Origin: Streptococcus pseudopneumoniae
GTDB taxonomy: Bacteria; Bacillota; Bacilli; Lactobacillales; Streptococcaceae
NCBI RefSeq assembly: GCF_001068775.1
Contig: NZ_JWAJ01000079.1
Location: forward strand, 1 to 32,889
DNA: 32,889 bases
Reading direction: 5' to 3'
Made by a program: the position numbers and the translations under genes. The notes under the pieces are model-generated. The model saw nothing but the letters and a program-made list of their open reading frames with translations, searched no databases and was not told where the DNA came from. How positions within the stretch are numbered: position 1 is the stretch's first letter; each line of letters opens with the position of its first letter. Below, piece by piece: positions 19,789-27,055 of this stretch.

Positions 19789-19919
19789 AACAAGACCTTT
19801 AGTAGTGGGGGACGCAAGCAAACCTTCGGTTTCATTGCTAACTGCCAAGCCTTAAGTTTCGTCAGTTCCCCAGTCGGATAAGAAACTTCTTATCCGACTT
19901 TCACTACAGCGGTCTTGTT
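19789..19919. repeat. Composite inverted repeat between glyQ and glyS
   Basis: Outer arms AACAAGACC (19789-19797) and GGTCTTGTT (19911-19919) enclose AGTAGTG/CACTAC, GGGGAC/GTTCCCC, a small AAACC-TTC-GGTTT stem (19820-19832), and a near-perfect GTCGGATAAGAA/TTCTTATCCGAC hairpin (19873-19898). The whole 131-nt unit could fold into one branched stem in RNA. It may be a MITE-like insertion or an element setting the ratio of the two subunits. I do not recognise it as a named repeat. Confidence 0.6.
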
Positions 19920-19970
19920 TTATTTAGCGACCAACGGTCGACTTTCAGTCATTTATTCCTATAATTCTGC

Positions 19971-20888
19971 CTATTCTTCCTCTTCTGCTAAGAGTTTTGC
20001 GCGTGTAGCTTCGTCAAGAAGTGGGTATCCAAGTTTCTTACGTTCGGCGACGAAAGTTTTAGCTACAACACGGGCCAAGTTTCGGATACGAGCGATATAA
20101 CCAGCACGTTCTGTAACTGAAACTGCTCCACGAGCATCAAGCAAGTTGAAGGTATGTGAACATTTCAAAACGTAGTCGTAGGCTGGATGCACAAGACCTA
20201 GTTCTAATGCACGTCCAGCTTCTTTTTCAAATTTTTCGAAGTTTTCAAGAAGCATGTCTTGATCTGAAACTTCAAAGCTGTATTTTGAATGCTCGTATTC
20301 AGGTTGAAGGAAGATTTCTCCGTATTTAACACCTGGAGCCCACTCAATATCATAAACAGAGTCTACTTCTTGGATATAAGAAGCTAAACGTTCCAAACCA
20401 TAAGTAACCTCGGCTGTAACAGGACCAGTTGCCAAGCCACCGACTTGTTGGAAGTAAGTGAATTGAGTGATTTCCATACCGTCAAGCCAAACTTCCCAAC
20501 CAAGACCTGCTGATCCAGTTGATGGGTTTTCCCAGTTATCTTCAACGAAACGAATATCGTGTTCCAAAGGATTGATACCCAATTTTTCCAATGACTCTAG
20601 GTAGAGCTCTTGAATGTTTGATGGTGATGGTTTCATCACCACTTGGAATTGATGGTGTTGGTAAAGACGGTTTGGATTTTCCCCGTAACGACCGTCTGCT
20701 GGACGACGTGATGGCTCTACATAAGCTGCATTCCATGGCTCAGGACCAATAGCACGAAGGAAAGTGTAAGGACTCATGGTTCCCGCACCTTTTTCGTTAT
20801 CATAAGCCTGCATGAGCATACAACCCTGGTCATTCCAGTATTGTTGCAAAGTCAAGATAATCTCTTGGAAGGTTAGTTTTTTAGACAT
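19971..20888 (-). CDS. glyQ: Glycine-tRNA ligase alpha subunit
   Basis: This 305-residue catalytic alpha subunit of glycyl-tRNA synthetase is class II. Hallmarks are [43 protein letters not shown] with the class II ATP-binding Arg, [20 protein letters not shown], and [21 protein letters not shown]. The start is ATG 20888 with AAAGGAG upstream. It is controlled by a glycine T-box. An upstream duplicate of its ribosome binding site and first seven codons lies in the leader. Confidence 0.97.
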   Translation of the reverse strand: MSKKLTFQEIILTLQQYWNDQGCMLMQAYDNEKGAGTMSPYTFLRAIGPEPWNAAYVEPSRRPADGRYGENPNRLYQHHQFQVVMKPSPSNIQELYLESLEKLGINPLEHDIRFVEDNWENPSTGSAGLGWEVWLDGMEITQFTYFQQVGGLATGPVTAEVTYGLERLASYIQEVDSVYDIEWAPGVKYGEIFLQPEYEHSKYSFEVSDQDMLLENFEKFEKEAGRALELGLVHPAYDYVLKCSHTFNLLDARGAVSVTERAGYIARIRNLARVVAKTFVAERKKLGYPLLDEATRAKLLAEEEE

Positions 20889-21096
20889 TATTAACTCCTT
20901 TTTTATCTAATTTCTTGCGACACGAGTCTGCCTCGTCGATTATACGAGGCAAGACGAGTTAGTACTGCGTCTAGCTCAGACACCCTAGTACTGAGCGTAA
21001 GGCAGTCCGACTGTAAGGAGGTCTCTGCCACTGACACAGTAAAATGTTAATTTCTTAGACATTGAATACTCCTTAATTAAAATTAATTTCTTGCGA
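20870..21096 (-). repeat. Duplicated glyQ start region separated by a structured insert
   Basis: A segment running from TCGCAAGAAATTA through a ribosome binding site and ATGTCTAA is present twice on the minus strand: distal at 21096 to about 21041, proximal at 20920 to about 20865. The TCGCAAGAAATTA blocks are 176 nt apart. The sequence between contains stems such as GCCTCGT/ACGAGGC (20932-20952 region) and AGTACT...AGTACT (20962-20993 region) enclosing GTCT/AGAC. It resembles a target-site duplication or a tandem duplication carrying an inserted repeat. Confidence 0.75.
20985..21062 (-). CDS. 25-codon ORF in the glyQ leader, starting with glyQ's own first codons
   Basis: The duplicated start region gives an ATG with an excellent ribosome binding site (TTAAGGAG). 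The product begins MSKKLTF, identical to the first seven residues of GlyQ, then diverges (YCVSGRDLLTVGLPYAQY) to a stop at 20985, 97 nt before the true glyQ ATG. It lies downstream of the T-box terminator and would be translated whenever the operon is read through. It may be a harmless relic or a leader ORF that tunes glyQ translation. Confidence 0.5.
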   Translation of the reverse strand: MSKKLTFYCVSGRDLLTVGLPYAQY

Positions 21097-21106
21097 CCTA
21101 GAATAC

Positions 21107-21290
21107 AAAAAGAACCGTGTCATTGCTCCTAAGTCAAGTGACCTAGGGGCGTCAGAAACGCGGTTCCACCCTAATTTATTACTTCATTATTTATAAAAAA
21201 TATACCAAAAGCGCCACACTCATCTCTCAATCACCTGGCTCTCACTACCACAGGCTCGCTTAGGATTTACTGATAAGATATTCTTTCTTG
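21107..21290 (-). promoter_or_regulatory. Glycine T-box riboswitch with terminator
   Basis: The leader of glyQS contains the T-box sequence AGGGTGGAACCGCG (21159-21172) inside a competing terminator: GGAACCGCGTTTCTGACGCC pairs with a later CACGGTTC arm, with CCTAGGTC/GACTTAGG at the tip, followed by a T run. A GGC in GTGGCGCTTTTGG (21213-21215) near the 3' side of stem I is the likely glycine specifier codon. Uncharged tRNA-Gly would favour the antiterminator and transcription of glyQ-glyS. Confidence 0.93.
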
Positions 21291-21296
21291 ACGTCT

Positions 21297-21325
21297 ATTA
21301 TAACAAAAAGGAATGAAAAAGTAAA
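21297..21325 (-). promoter_or_regulatory. Promoter of the glyQS T-box transcript
   Basis: -35 TTTACT (21320-21325), 17-nt spacer, perfect -10 TATAAT (21297-21302). The predicted transcript start is near 21290, just before stem I of the T-box. Confidence 0.75.
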
Positions 21326-21406
21326 ATTATTTTATCACTAGTCCTATATATTTCTTAGCCAAATTAATTTAACTGCCCCTTTTTTGCCCTTTTTGAACAA
21401 AAAGAA

Positions 21407-21434
21407 AAACCGCTACTCCTAAGAATAGCGGTTT
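21407..21434 (-). terminator. Terminator after the integrase gene
   Basis: Perfect hairpin AAACCGCTATTC/AGAATAGCGGTTT-type stem with a short loop (loop region TTAGG), followed on the minus strand by TTTTTCTTTTT. It lies about 100 nt past the integrase stop and separates island transcripts from the glyQS promoter. The stretch 21435-21535 shows no gene and is where an attachment site would be expected; none could be proved. Confidence 0.8.
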
Positions 21435-21535
21435 AATCATGTTTTTAAGCTACAAATGTAGTCGCTCTATTATTTAAGAGTAACAATTTGCTAATCTTAT
21501 TTCCGCCCAGTATTAGTGGGTTAATTCCTCCATTT

Positions 21536-22723
21536 TCAACTTTGGCAGGAATTTGGTAGGTAAATTGATAATCCAAGATTATCTAAACTGTTTGTAATCT
21601 CTTCTGAAATTGTTGAATCACCTGAATAATACCAGTGACTATATGTATTCAACGTGGTTGACTTATCAGCGTGTCCTAATCGATATGAAACATATAAAGT
21701 ATCCTTATGTAACACATTTATAAGATAAGATGCATGACTATGTCTTAATCCTTTCCCCGTAATTTCTGGTACACCAGTAATCTTAGCATGCCTTTTTATT
21801 ATCCTAGAAATTGTAGACTTACACAAGGGGGCACCAAAACGTGATATTACATAATCTTTATCATCATTCTTGATTTGAACTTCTCGCCATTTTTTAAGTG
21901 TTGTAATCGTAAAATCATCTAAATCAATTTTACGATTCCCTGCTACTGTCTTTGTTTGTTGTTTAGCATACCATACACCGTTTTTATCTTTCTCAATCGT
22001 CGAATGAACATGAATCCATTTACGTTCAAAATCAATATCTTCCCATTTAAGAGCAATACCCTCACTAACTCTTAAACCAGTCATAAAATATAACCAGATC
22101 GTCATGTAATTATGGAGTCCCTCATACTCACTAATATCAAAAGAGTTTATTACCTTCTTAAATTCATCAAATGTCCAAAATTTTGTATCAGGGTGCTTTC
22201 CTCTAGGATTATCTAATCCTTTAAAAGGAACTCTATCAATATAACCCAATCTTTCTGCATAGCCCAGACATGCTTTAAATCTAGACCACATATTTTTAGC
22301 ATAGTTACTAGAATACTTGTCTATAATAGCTAAGCGAAATCTTTCACAGTCAATAGTACTAATATCTGATAATTTTTTACTACCAAATTGCTTAATAAAT
22401 AACTGATGATGTGGTAAAGCGGTCTGATAAGTTACAAATTGAACTTTTTGTTGATAATATTTTAAATAAATCTCTTCCATAAACTCTCTAAAAGTTAGAA
22501 AACTATTATTAATAGTAGAGTTCACAAATTCATGTTTTAAACGAAGTATCTCTTCATATGCTTCCTTAAAAGAATTAAACGGTAGTCCCTGTTGATTTTT
22601 CCTTCCTTTCTTTTGAATTCTTTTCCCAGTTATTGGATCAACTCCTAATTCAATTTGAAAATAAATTTTTCCTTTTGAATCTTTGTATACACCTTTATAT
22701 TTCTTTGTCTTTGATATAACCAT
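21536..22723 (-). CDS. Tyrosine site-specific integrase
   Basis: This 395-residue integrase has an N-terminal arm-binding region (KYKGVYKDSKGKIYFQIELG), a SAM-like core-binding domain (about 95-180) and a C-terminal catalytic domain. Catalytic residues visible are Arg in MTGLRVSEGIAL, His-x-x-Arg in GKGLRHSHASYL, His in LGHADKST and Tyr in LNTYSHWY. It is related to integrases of Tn916-like and phage-like streptococcal elements. The ATG at 22723 has AGAAGGTGAG upstream. It overlaps the preceding DUF3173 frame by 29 nt, so the two are coupled. Confidence 0.92.
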   Translation of the reverse strand: MVISKTKKYKGVYKDSKGKIYFQIELGVDPITGKRIQKKGRKNQQGLPFNSFKEAYEEILRLKHEFVNSTINNSFLTFREFMEEIYLKYYQQKVQFVTYQTALPHHQLFIKQFGSKKLSDISTIDCERFRLAIIDKYSSNYAKNMWSRFKACLGYAERLGYIDRVPFKGLDNPRGKHPDTKFWTFDEFKKVINSFDISEYEGLHNYMTIWLYFMTGLRVSEGIALKWEDIDFERKWIHVHSTIEKDKNGVWYAKQQTKTVAGNRKIDLDDFTITTLKKWREVQIKNDDKDYVISRFGAPLCKSTISRIIKRHAKITGVPEITGKGLRHSHASYLINVLHKDTLYVSYRLGHADKSTTLNTYSHWYYSGDSTISEEITNSLDNLGLSIYLPNSCQS

Positions 22724-22964
22724 TTTTCTCACCTTCTATATCTGAAAAAGAAATACCAATTAAATTTTCTACAATATTTTTAGGAGCAATGCCTAACCTT
22801 TTATTATCGAAAGGTGAACATCCTAATTGTACCGCATTCTTATCATTTTTTCTAGCTTCTTCAAACTTTTTTACAGCAATCTTTTTTGCTTGTCTAATAA
22901 TATTTCTCGATGTGTGCTCTGGAAAACCAATCGCAACTAAATCTTTATAGTTTACTGTTTCCAT
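22695..22964 (-). CDS. DUF3173 family protein (integrase partner)
   Basis: This small basic protein of about 89 residues has YKDLVAIGFPEHTSRNIIRQ at the N-terminus and FDNKRLGIAPKNIVENLIGI, the pattern of DUF3173. Such proteins lie directly before integrase genes in many streptococcal mobile elements and may act in excision, though this is not established. A Lys-rich insert EEARKNDKNAVQLGC lies between the blocks. The frame is open to an ATG at 23003 without a ribosome binding site; I prefer ATG 22964 (GGAAG upstream). Confidence 0.8.
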   Translation of the reverse strand: METVNYKDLVAIGFPEHTSRNIIRQAKKIAVKKFEEARKNDKNAVQLGCSPFDNKRLGIAPKNIVENLIGISFSDIEGEKNGYIKDKEI

Positions 22965-23076
22965 GATTTTACTACTTCCTTTCTTAGATTTTTTCACCTC
23001 CATGGCATGACTGATGAAGTCATCATAAGAATTACACTTACTGCTCTTTTACGGTGGCAGCCTGAACGGTCAGAAG

Positions 23077-23101
23077 TATCATTGTATATCATTTGTATCA
23101 T
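23077..23101. repeat. Three phased TATCAT repeats upstream of the DUF3173-integrase pair
   Basis: TATCAT occurs at 23077, 23087 and 23096, about one helical turn apart, in the gap before DUF3173. Phased short repeats beside an integrase operon could be binding sites for a regulator, Xis or integrase arm domain. The rest of the gap (23004-23232) has a small ATGACT/AGTCAT inverted repeat near 23005-23024 and no convincing gene. Confidence 0.35.
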
Positions 23102-23232
23102 GGCATATAAAGTATCGCTCTATTTTATTGATGGTTTTAATGTCGCTCTTATCATGGCGAGCCATTCAAAACTGCTCCACAAATGAGGAAAGTACCATTT
23201 TGGACTATTCAATTGTCAAAGAACAAATAAAA

Positions 23233-23271
23233 AATCTCCTCATTTTCACACTCTATGAAATTGAGGAGATT
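23233..23271 (-). terminator. Terminator of the XRE regulator gene
   Basis: AATCTCCTCA/TGAGGAGATT hairpin overlapping the stop codon, followed on the minus strand by a six-T run. Confidence 0.85.
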
Positions 23272-23491
23272 ATTTTCCAAAGCGAATTTTATCAGGAAAA
23301 TCTGTCAATCCCAATAGGTAGTCTGTACTGACATCGTAAAAGTTTGAGAGAGTTACCAATACATCTGCCGTTAAGGCATGCTCACCCCGCTCAATTTTAG
23401 CATAAGCTGAGTTTGTAAACGAAAGTATTTTAGCTATTTGTTTTTGGGTCAAATCGTGATCTTCCCTCAAATCTCTCAAACGTCTGTACAT
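23270..23491 (-). CDS. XRE-family (Cro/CI-type) repressor
   Basis: This 73-residue protein is almost entirely a helix-turn-helix: RLRDLREDHDLTQKQIAKIL, SFTNSAYAKIERGEHALTAD, then VLVTLSNFYDVSTDYLLGLTD. Small XRE proteins of this kind control integrase and excision genes at the edge of mobile elements. It has a good ribosome binding site (CAGGAGA) and its own terminator. A perfect palindrome just upstream of its -35 box is a likely operator. Confidence 0.9.
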   Translation of the reverse strand: MYRRLRDLREDHDLTQKQIAKILSFTNSAYAKIERGEHALTADVLVTLSNFYDVSTDYLLGLTDFPDKIRFGK

Positions 23492-23513
23492 CTAGCTTTC
23501 TCCTGAGAAAAGT

Positions 23514-23559
23514 ATAATATATAAAACTAAGAAATCATTCAAAGTGTCCAAATTGGACA
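23514..23559 (-). promoter_or_regulatory. XRE gene promoter with palindromic operator
   Basis: -10 TATTAT (23514-23519), 17-nt spacer, -35 TTGAAT (23537-23542). Two bases upstream lies the perfect 15-nt palindrome TGTCCAAATTGGACA (23545-23559), a likely operator. A half-site-like TTTGGAC occurs at about 23198. Confidence 0.6.
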
Positions 23560-23630
23560 TTTTGAACTAAAATTAATTTATTAAACACTTCTCATAAGCA
23601 TATCTATTATAGGTAAGACGATATTAAGAA

Positions 23631-23657
23631 AGACGGTCAAAATCTATTAACCGTCTA
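23631..23657. terminator. Orphan hairpin in an otherwise empty gap
   Basis: AGACGGT/ACCGTCT with a 13-nt loop; A/T-rich flanks on both sides. No gene ends here, so it may be the terminator of a lost gene. Confidence 0.4.
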
Positions 23658-23689
23658 AAAATAAAAATGTTATAAGCTATTAAAAAATC

Positions 23690-23759
23690 AGCAGTAATCC
23701 GGTAACAAAAGTCGCATAATTTTGTTAAGAAAGGAATTAATGATGTTCAGATTACTGCT
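23690..23759. repeat. Nested inverted repeats
   Basis: Outer arms AGCAGTAATC (23690-23699) and GATTACTGCT (23750-23759) enclose TAACAAAA/TTTTGTTA (23703-23727). The right outer arm overlaps the first codons of a small plus-strand ORF, so the RNA could fold over that ORF's start. Confidence 0.5.
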
Positions 23760-23832
23760 AACCAGAAAATTGAAAAATGGTCAACATGATATTTCTAATG
23801 TGAATCTCTTACTTTCAGAACCTAAAGGTTGA
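23740..23832 (+). CDS. Small 30-codon ORF, function unknown
   Basis: ATGATG start with AAGAAAGGA upstream; product MMFRLLLTRKLKNGQHDISN, then VNLLLSEPKG. The N-terminus is basic and hydrophobic, but too short for a clear signal peptide. No recognisable family. It may be a chance ORF in a degraded region. Confidence 0.2.
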   Translation: MMFRLLLTRKLKNGQHDISNVNLLLSEPKG

Positions 23833-24185
23833 ATAATAGCCACCCCTACTTATCAATAAAATTATCCGTTGCATTAACAGATGTATATAAATCACTCCAT
23901 GGAACCAAAGCAATTAACTAGACTTTATTTGTCAATAACCACAAAATTAGATTAGAAAAATCATTAAAAATTAATTGGCATCCTTTGTGATGCTTTCTCA
24001 ATAAAAATAATACTTCTCAATATTTTAACTGAACTAAAGTAATAGCAATAATGGTATCTTGATTGTATTCTTCTAAAATAGATTGCCCTTCACATTCAAC
24101 TGTGATTGATTAAATGTTAAATGTTTCTAAAAATATATTCCAAAGGCGCTCTAAATTCTCTATATCAGCTATTTTTTATCAGCTA
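23833..24185. other. No intact gene; probable decayed DNA
   Basis: Short open stretches with protein-like composition occur on the minus strand, for example ITVECEGQSILEEYNQDTII (about 24040-24110) and LIALVPWSDLYTSVNATDNF (about 23855-23925), each broken by stops. They suggest a gene remnant I cannot identify. Confidence 0.4.
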
Positions 24186-25397
24186 TCAACTTCTATCATA
24201 CCTCTTCAATAGCGTGCTGAATATTAGCGATAATACCGTAATAGATACACCAATAATAAAAATATTAAAAGTATTGTTAGGATTTAAAACTACTGAGAAA
24301 AAAACAGTACCTAGTGGCATAAAAAGGATCGCTACTGAAAAGATAATTCCAAAGACTCTGCCAAGAAACTCATTATCTACATCTCTTTGAACAATAGAGA
24401 AAAATTGGATATTAAAAATGGAAAGAAATAGACTAAATAACGCTGGAGAAAAAATTAGGATAATGAGGTTATGGAATATAAAATAAAGCGGTGCAGTTAG
24501 CATTAACATTAAGCCTGAACACGCTGAAAGGCGAAGCAAACGTCTACTTGACAAAGATCTATTGACAAAACTACTTAATATCGATCCCAAAAAACCACCA
24601 ATTGCTTGCGCTGTTAGAAAGCTTCCATAAAGTCTATCTGAAATTCCTTCAAACATTTGACTACTATAAGGTAATAATAAATTATAGGCTGCTAGAACAA
24701 AATTAACCAAAGCAGAAAGAATGATAATAATAAAGATTGGTTTATGGCTATAAACATACTTGAATCCTACTTTTAAGTCGTTAAAGACTCCACTTATTGT
24801 CATTTCCTCCTTTGTATCTACTTCTTCATTCACAGGTGTAACAAATAAAATCAATAAAGCTGCCATTAGAAAGGATAATCCATCCAATAATAGCACCCCC
24901 CGCACCCCTAGAATGTTGTACAAGAAGATTGCTACCATAGGAATCGTTACTTTTATTACAGTACTCGTTGTTTCTAATAGTGAATTTAGTTTGGAAATAC
25001 TATCTTCTTTTACGACTTCTTTCGTAAAAGCCTTGTAGGACGGTCCTGAAAATGCGCTCATAAAAGCCAATATGACATTTGTGATAACAATCGCATAAAC
25101 TAACCATTGTTCTTTAGAGATTAATGATAGAACTATGCAAGCGATCCCAGATAAGAAATTTGTTCCAATGATAATTTTTTTCCGCTTAAAACTATCTGCA
25201 ATGACTCCACCGAATAAATTGAATAGAACCCCGATCACCTTTTCTAATGATTGATAAATGGCAACCAACGATAAAGATGTTGGATTTAGTCCGGCCAGAA
25301 AGGTATTATTAGCGAAGTCAAACATGATATCTCCGATTTTAGATACCCCTTTACTCATGACAAGATAACTTATATTCTTTGTTTTTTTATTTTCCAT
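24186..25397 (-). CDS. MFS exporter (EntS/MFS_3-like)
   Basis: This 403-residue protein has about 12 hydrophobic segments. A motif-A-like loop follows helix 2 (GGVIADSFKRKKIII). The middle cytoplasmic loop (about 190-210) has NEEVDTKEEMT, and there is a late DVDNEFLGRVFGI. This subfamily includes exporters of siderophores and macrolides (EntS, MefA type). It lies downstream of the biosynthetic operon, after a terminator and a 424-nt gap, on the same strand, and may export the product or give self-resistance. Its own promoter was not identified. Confidence 0.82.
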   Translation of the reverse strand: MENKKTKNISYLVMSKGVSKIGDIMFDFANNTFLAGLNPTSLSLVAIYQSLEKVIGVLFNLFGGVIADSFKRKKIIIGTNFLSGIACIVLSLISKEQWLVYAIVITNVILAFMSAFSGPSYKAFTKEVVKEDSISKLNSLLETTSTVIKVTIPMVAIFLYNILGVRGVLLLDGLSFLMAALLILFVTPVNEEVDTKEEMTISGVFNDLKVGFKYVYSHKPIFIIIILSALVNFVLAAYNLLLPYSSQMFEGISDRLYGSFLTAQAIGGFLGSILSSFVNRSLSSRRLLRLSACSGLMLMLTAPLYFIFHNLIILIFSPALFSLFLSIFNIQFFSIVQRDVDNEFLGRVFGIIFSVAILFMPLGTVFFSVVLNPNNTFNIFIIGVSITVLSLIFSTLLKRYDRS

Positions 25398-25510
25398 TAA
25401 TATTACCTCATATTATCTTTTTCAGGTCCTCCATTAGCAATGTCTAAATGCTACCACAATTTGTATAAGGCACTATTTAATTTCATCATAGTTTAACAAT
25501 AAAAGTATAT

Positions 25511-25675
25511 CTACAACCTATCATTACCATTATTAGTGTTATAAGACACCTTAAATAATGGTTGAAAGAAACTATGAAATAACTTTGAAAGTATCACTCC
25601 TTCAAAAGAGCCTTTAAAACCCAAAAATTCTAAGGATGGAAATGTTGATTTATCCACTTTTATAGAATCTGATTT
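25511..25675 (-). pseudogene. 54-codon open frame without a start, possible gene remnant
   Basis: Between two stops the minus strand reads KSDSIKVDKSTFPSLEFLGF and on to FHSFFQPLFKVSYNTNNGN. The composition looks protein-like, but there is no start codon or ribosome binding site and I cannot place the family. It lies in the gap between the exporter and the operon terminator, otherwise empty (25398-25821). Confidence 0.3.
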
Positions 25676-25686
25676 TTATAAAAATA

Positions 25687-25703
25687 GGAGTTTTTAAAAC
25701 TCC
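25687..25703 (-). terminator. Terminator of the biosynthetic operon
   Basis: Palindrome GGAGTTTTTAAAACTCC followed on the minus strand by TATTTTTAT, 119 nt past the last operon stop. Confidence 0.65.
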
Positions 25704-25821
25704 ATCATGAAATATCTGTATTACCAACTAACTTCACCAAGTAATTGAACTAAATTCTCTCGTATCTATTAAAAATGTAATATTCTTAATCTTATGCAGA
25801 TAAAAAATTAGACTCTAACTA

Positions 25822-27036
25822 CTAAGTAGTAAACCATGTATCAGTAATAGTTTCCGACCAATCAATTGACTTACTATAAAAATTCTTTATATCCATTGCT
25901 TTTTGAAGAAGTTCATCCAAATTCTTCCCAAAAAAGCTAACAGTTAATAAGTAATCCATCTGTTTCTGTAATCCAGCAAAGCGAACATTTTCATATTGTT
26001 TAATTTGTATCTCTATAATCCCATCCAAATCCAATATTGGAATAGACTTCACATATCCCTTTTGTGCCGGTATCCATACTTTCCCAGAAAGCCTAACACT
26101 TGAAGTGTTGCCTATATTATAAGGAATGCCTAACTCTCTTTTTACCAAATATTCATCCAAATTAATTGAGAATGATTTAATAATATTTTTTGTATATTCA
26201 CCCCCTACAAGCCTACTTCCAATCTCACAGAGTATTGGATTACCAGATTTATCAATAAATATTTCTGCATGAAAAATCGTATTATAATCAACTTCAAATT
26301 TTTTAAAAATCTCTGCAGTATAATTTTTTAATAACTTGTCTTCATTCGAGTCAATATCAAGCATTATTGAACCAAGACCAAATCCCTCTTCAAATGCTTC
26401 TAAACAATTTTTGACATACATACTACAACAAGAAAACTCTATCAATTGACCGTTAAAAAATCCGTCAACATGATATAGCTGTCCACTCACATACTCTTCA
26501 ACCAAGTAATCATCTAGCGAAATATTATAAAGAACATCTGACAATGAATCTTTATTTTCAATTTTAATAACACCTTTTGAAGCCCATTTTTTTCTTGGTT
26601 TCAAAATCACAGGATACCCAAATTGTTCACAGAAAGACACAACATCCATAAAGTGATCTACTTTTCTAAATTTAGGAGTTTTAAAACCTTCTTTAGAAAG
26701 TTTTTTCCGCATGAGATATTTATCTCTAAACAATAGTGCTTCTTCAAGTGTTTGACCTTTTATTCCCAAATTTTTTCGTATACAAGCAGCTCGAATAATA
26801 CTACCTTCTTCAAATGCTAAAATTTTTGTAACAGGATCGATTTTATTTAATTCATAAATAAATTGCTCAACATTTCCGTTAGTCTCAAATTCAGGAAAAC
26901 CTATAGCCTTATCATAAGAAAAACTATTTATCGTTTCGAGATAGCCCAAGATATATACCTCTTGTTCAAAATCATTTAACCATTTTAAATAATTATGCTT
27001 AGACTTACCTTCACGATCAATAATCACTACAGACAT
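25822..27036 (-). CDS. ATP-grasp ligase (amino acid or peptide ligase type), first of two
   Basis: This 404-residue protein has the ATP-grasp plan. N-terminal Rossmann-like domain, residues 1-95. Lid and ATP-binding region: LLFRDKYLMRKKLSKEGFKT (101-120) and YPVILKPRKKWASKGVIKIE (141-160), with the phosphate-binding Lys and Gly-rich loop. Adenine-binding hinge: DYLVEEYVSG (176-185). Metal-binding end: IFHAEIFIDKSGNPILCEIGSRLVGG (254-279). Such enzymes join a carboxylate, activated as acyl-phosphate, to an amine, as in BacD-type dipeptide ligases. The usual Asn in the ExN metal motif appears as Gly-Ser (CEIGSR), a variant of amino acid ligases. It follows the second ATP-grasp gene by 19 nt and is the last gene of the operon. 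Confidence 0.82.
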   Translation of the reverse strand: MSVVIIDREGKSKHNYLKWLNDFEQEVYILGYLETINSFSYDKAIGFPEFETNGNVEQFIYELNKIDPVTKILAFEEGSIIRAACIRKNLGIKGQTLEEALLFRDKYLMRKKLSKEGFKTPKFRKVDHFMDVVSFCEQFGYPVILKPRKKWASKGVIKIENKDSLSDVLYNISLDDYLVEEYVSGQLYHVDGFFNGQLIEFSCCSMYVKNCLEAFEEGFGLGSIMLDIDSNEDKLLKNYTAEIFKKFEVDYNTIFHAEIFIDKSGNPILCEIGSRLVGGEYTKNIIKSFSINLDEYLVKRELGIPYNIGNTSSVRLSGKVWIPAQKGYVKSIPILDLDGIIEIQIKQYENVRFAGLQKQMDYLLTVSFFGKNLDELLQKAMDIKNFYSKSIDWSETITDTWFTT

Positions 27037-27055
27037 ATTTCACCTCCAAAATTGA

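Noticed and set aside
22965..23003. Upstream ATG start for the DUF3173 protein
   Set aside because: It has no ribosome binding site, and the sequence after it looks like the leader of the downstream start at 22964.
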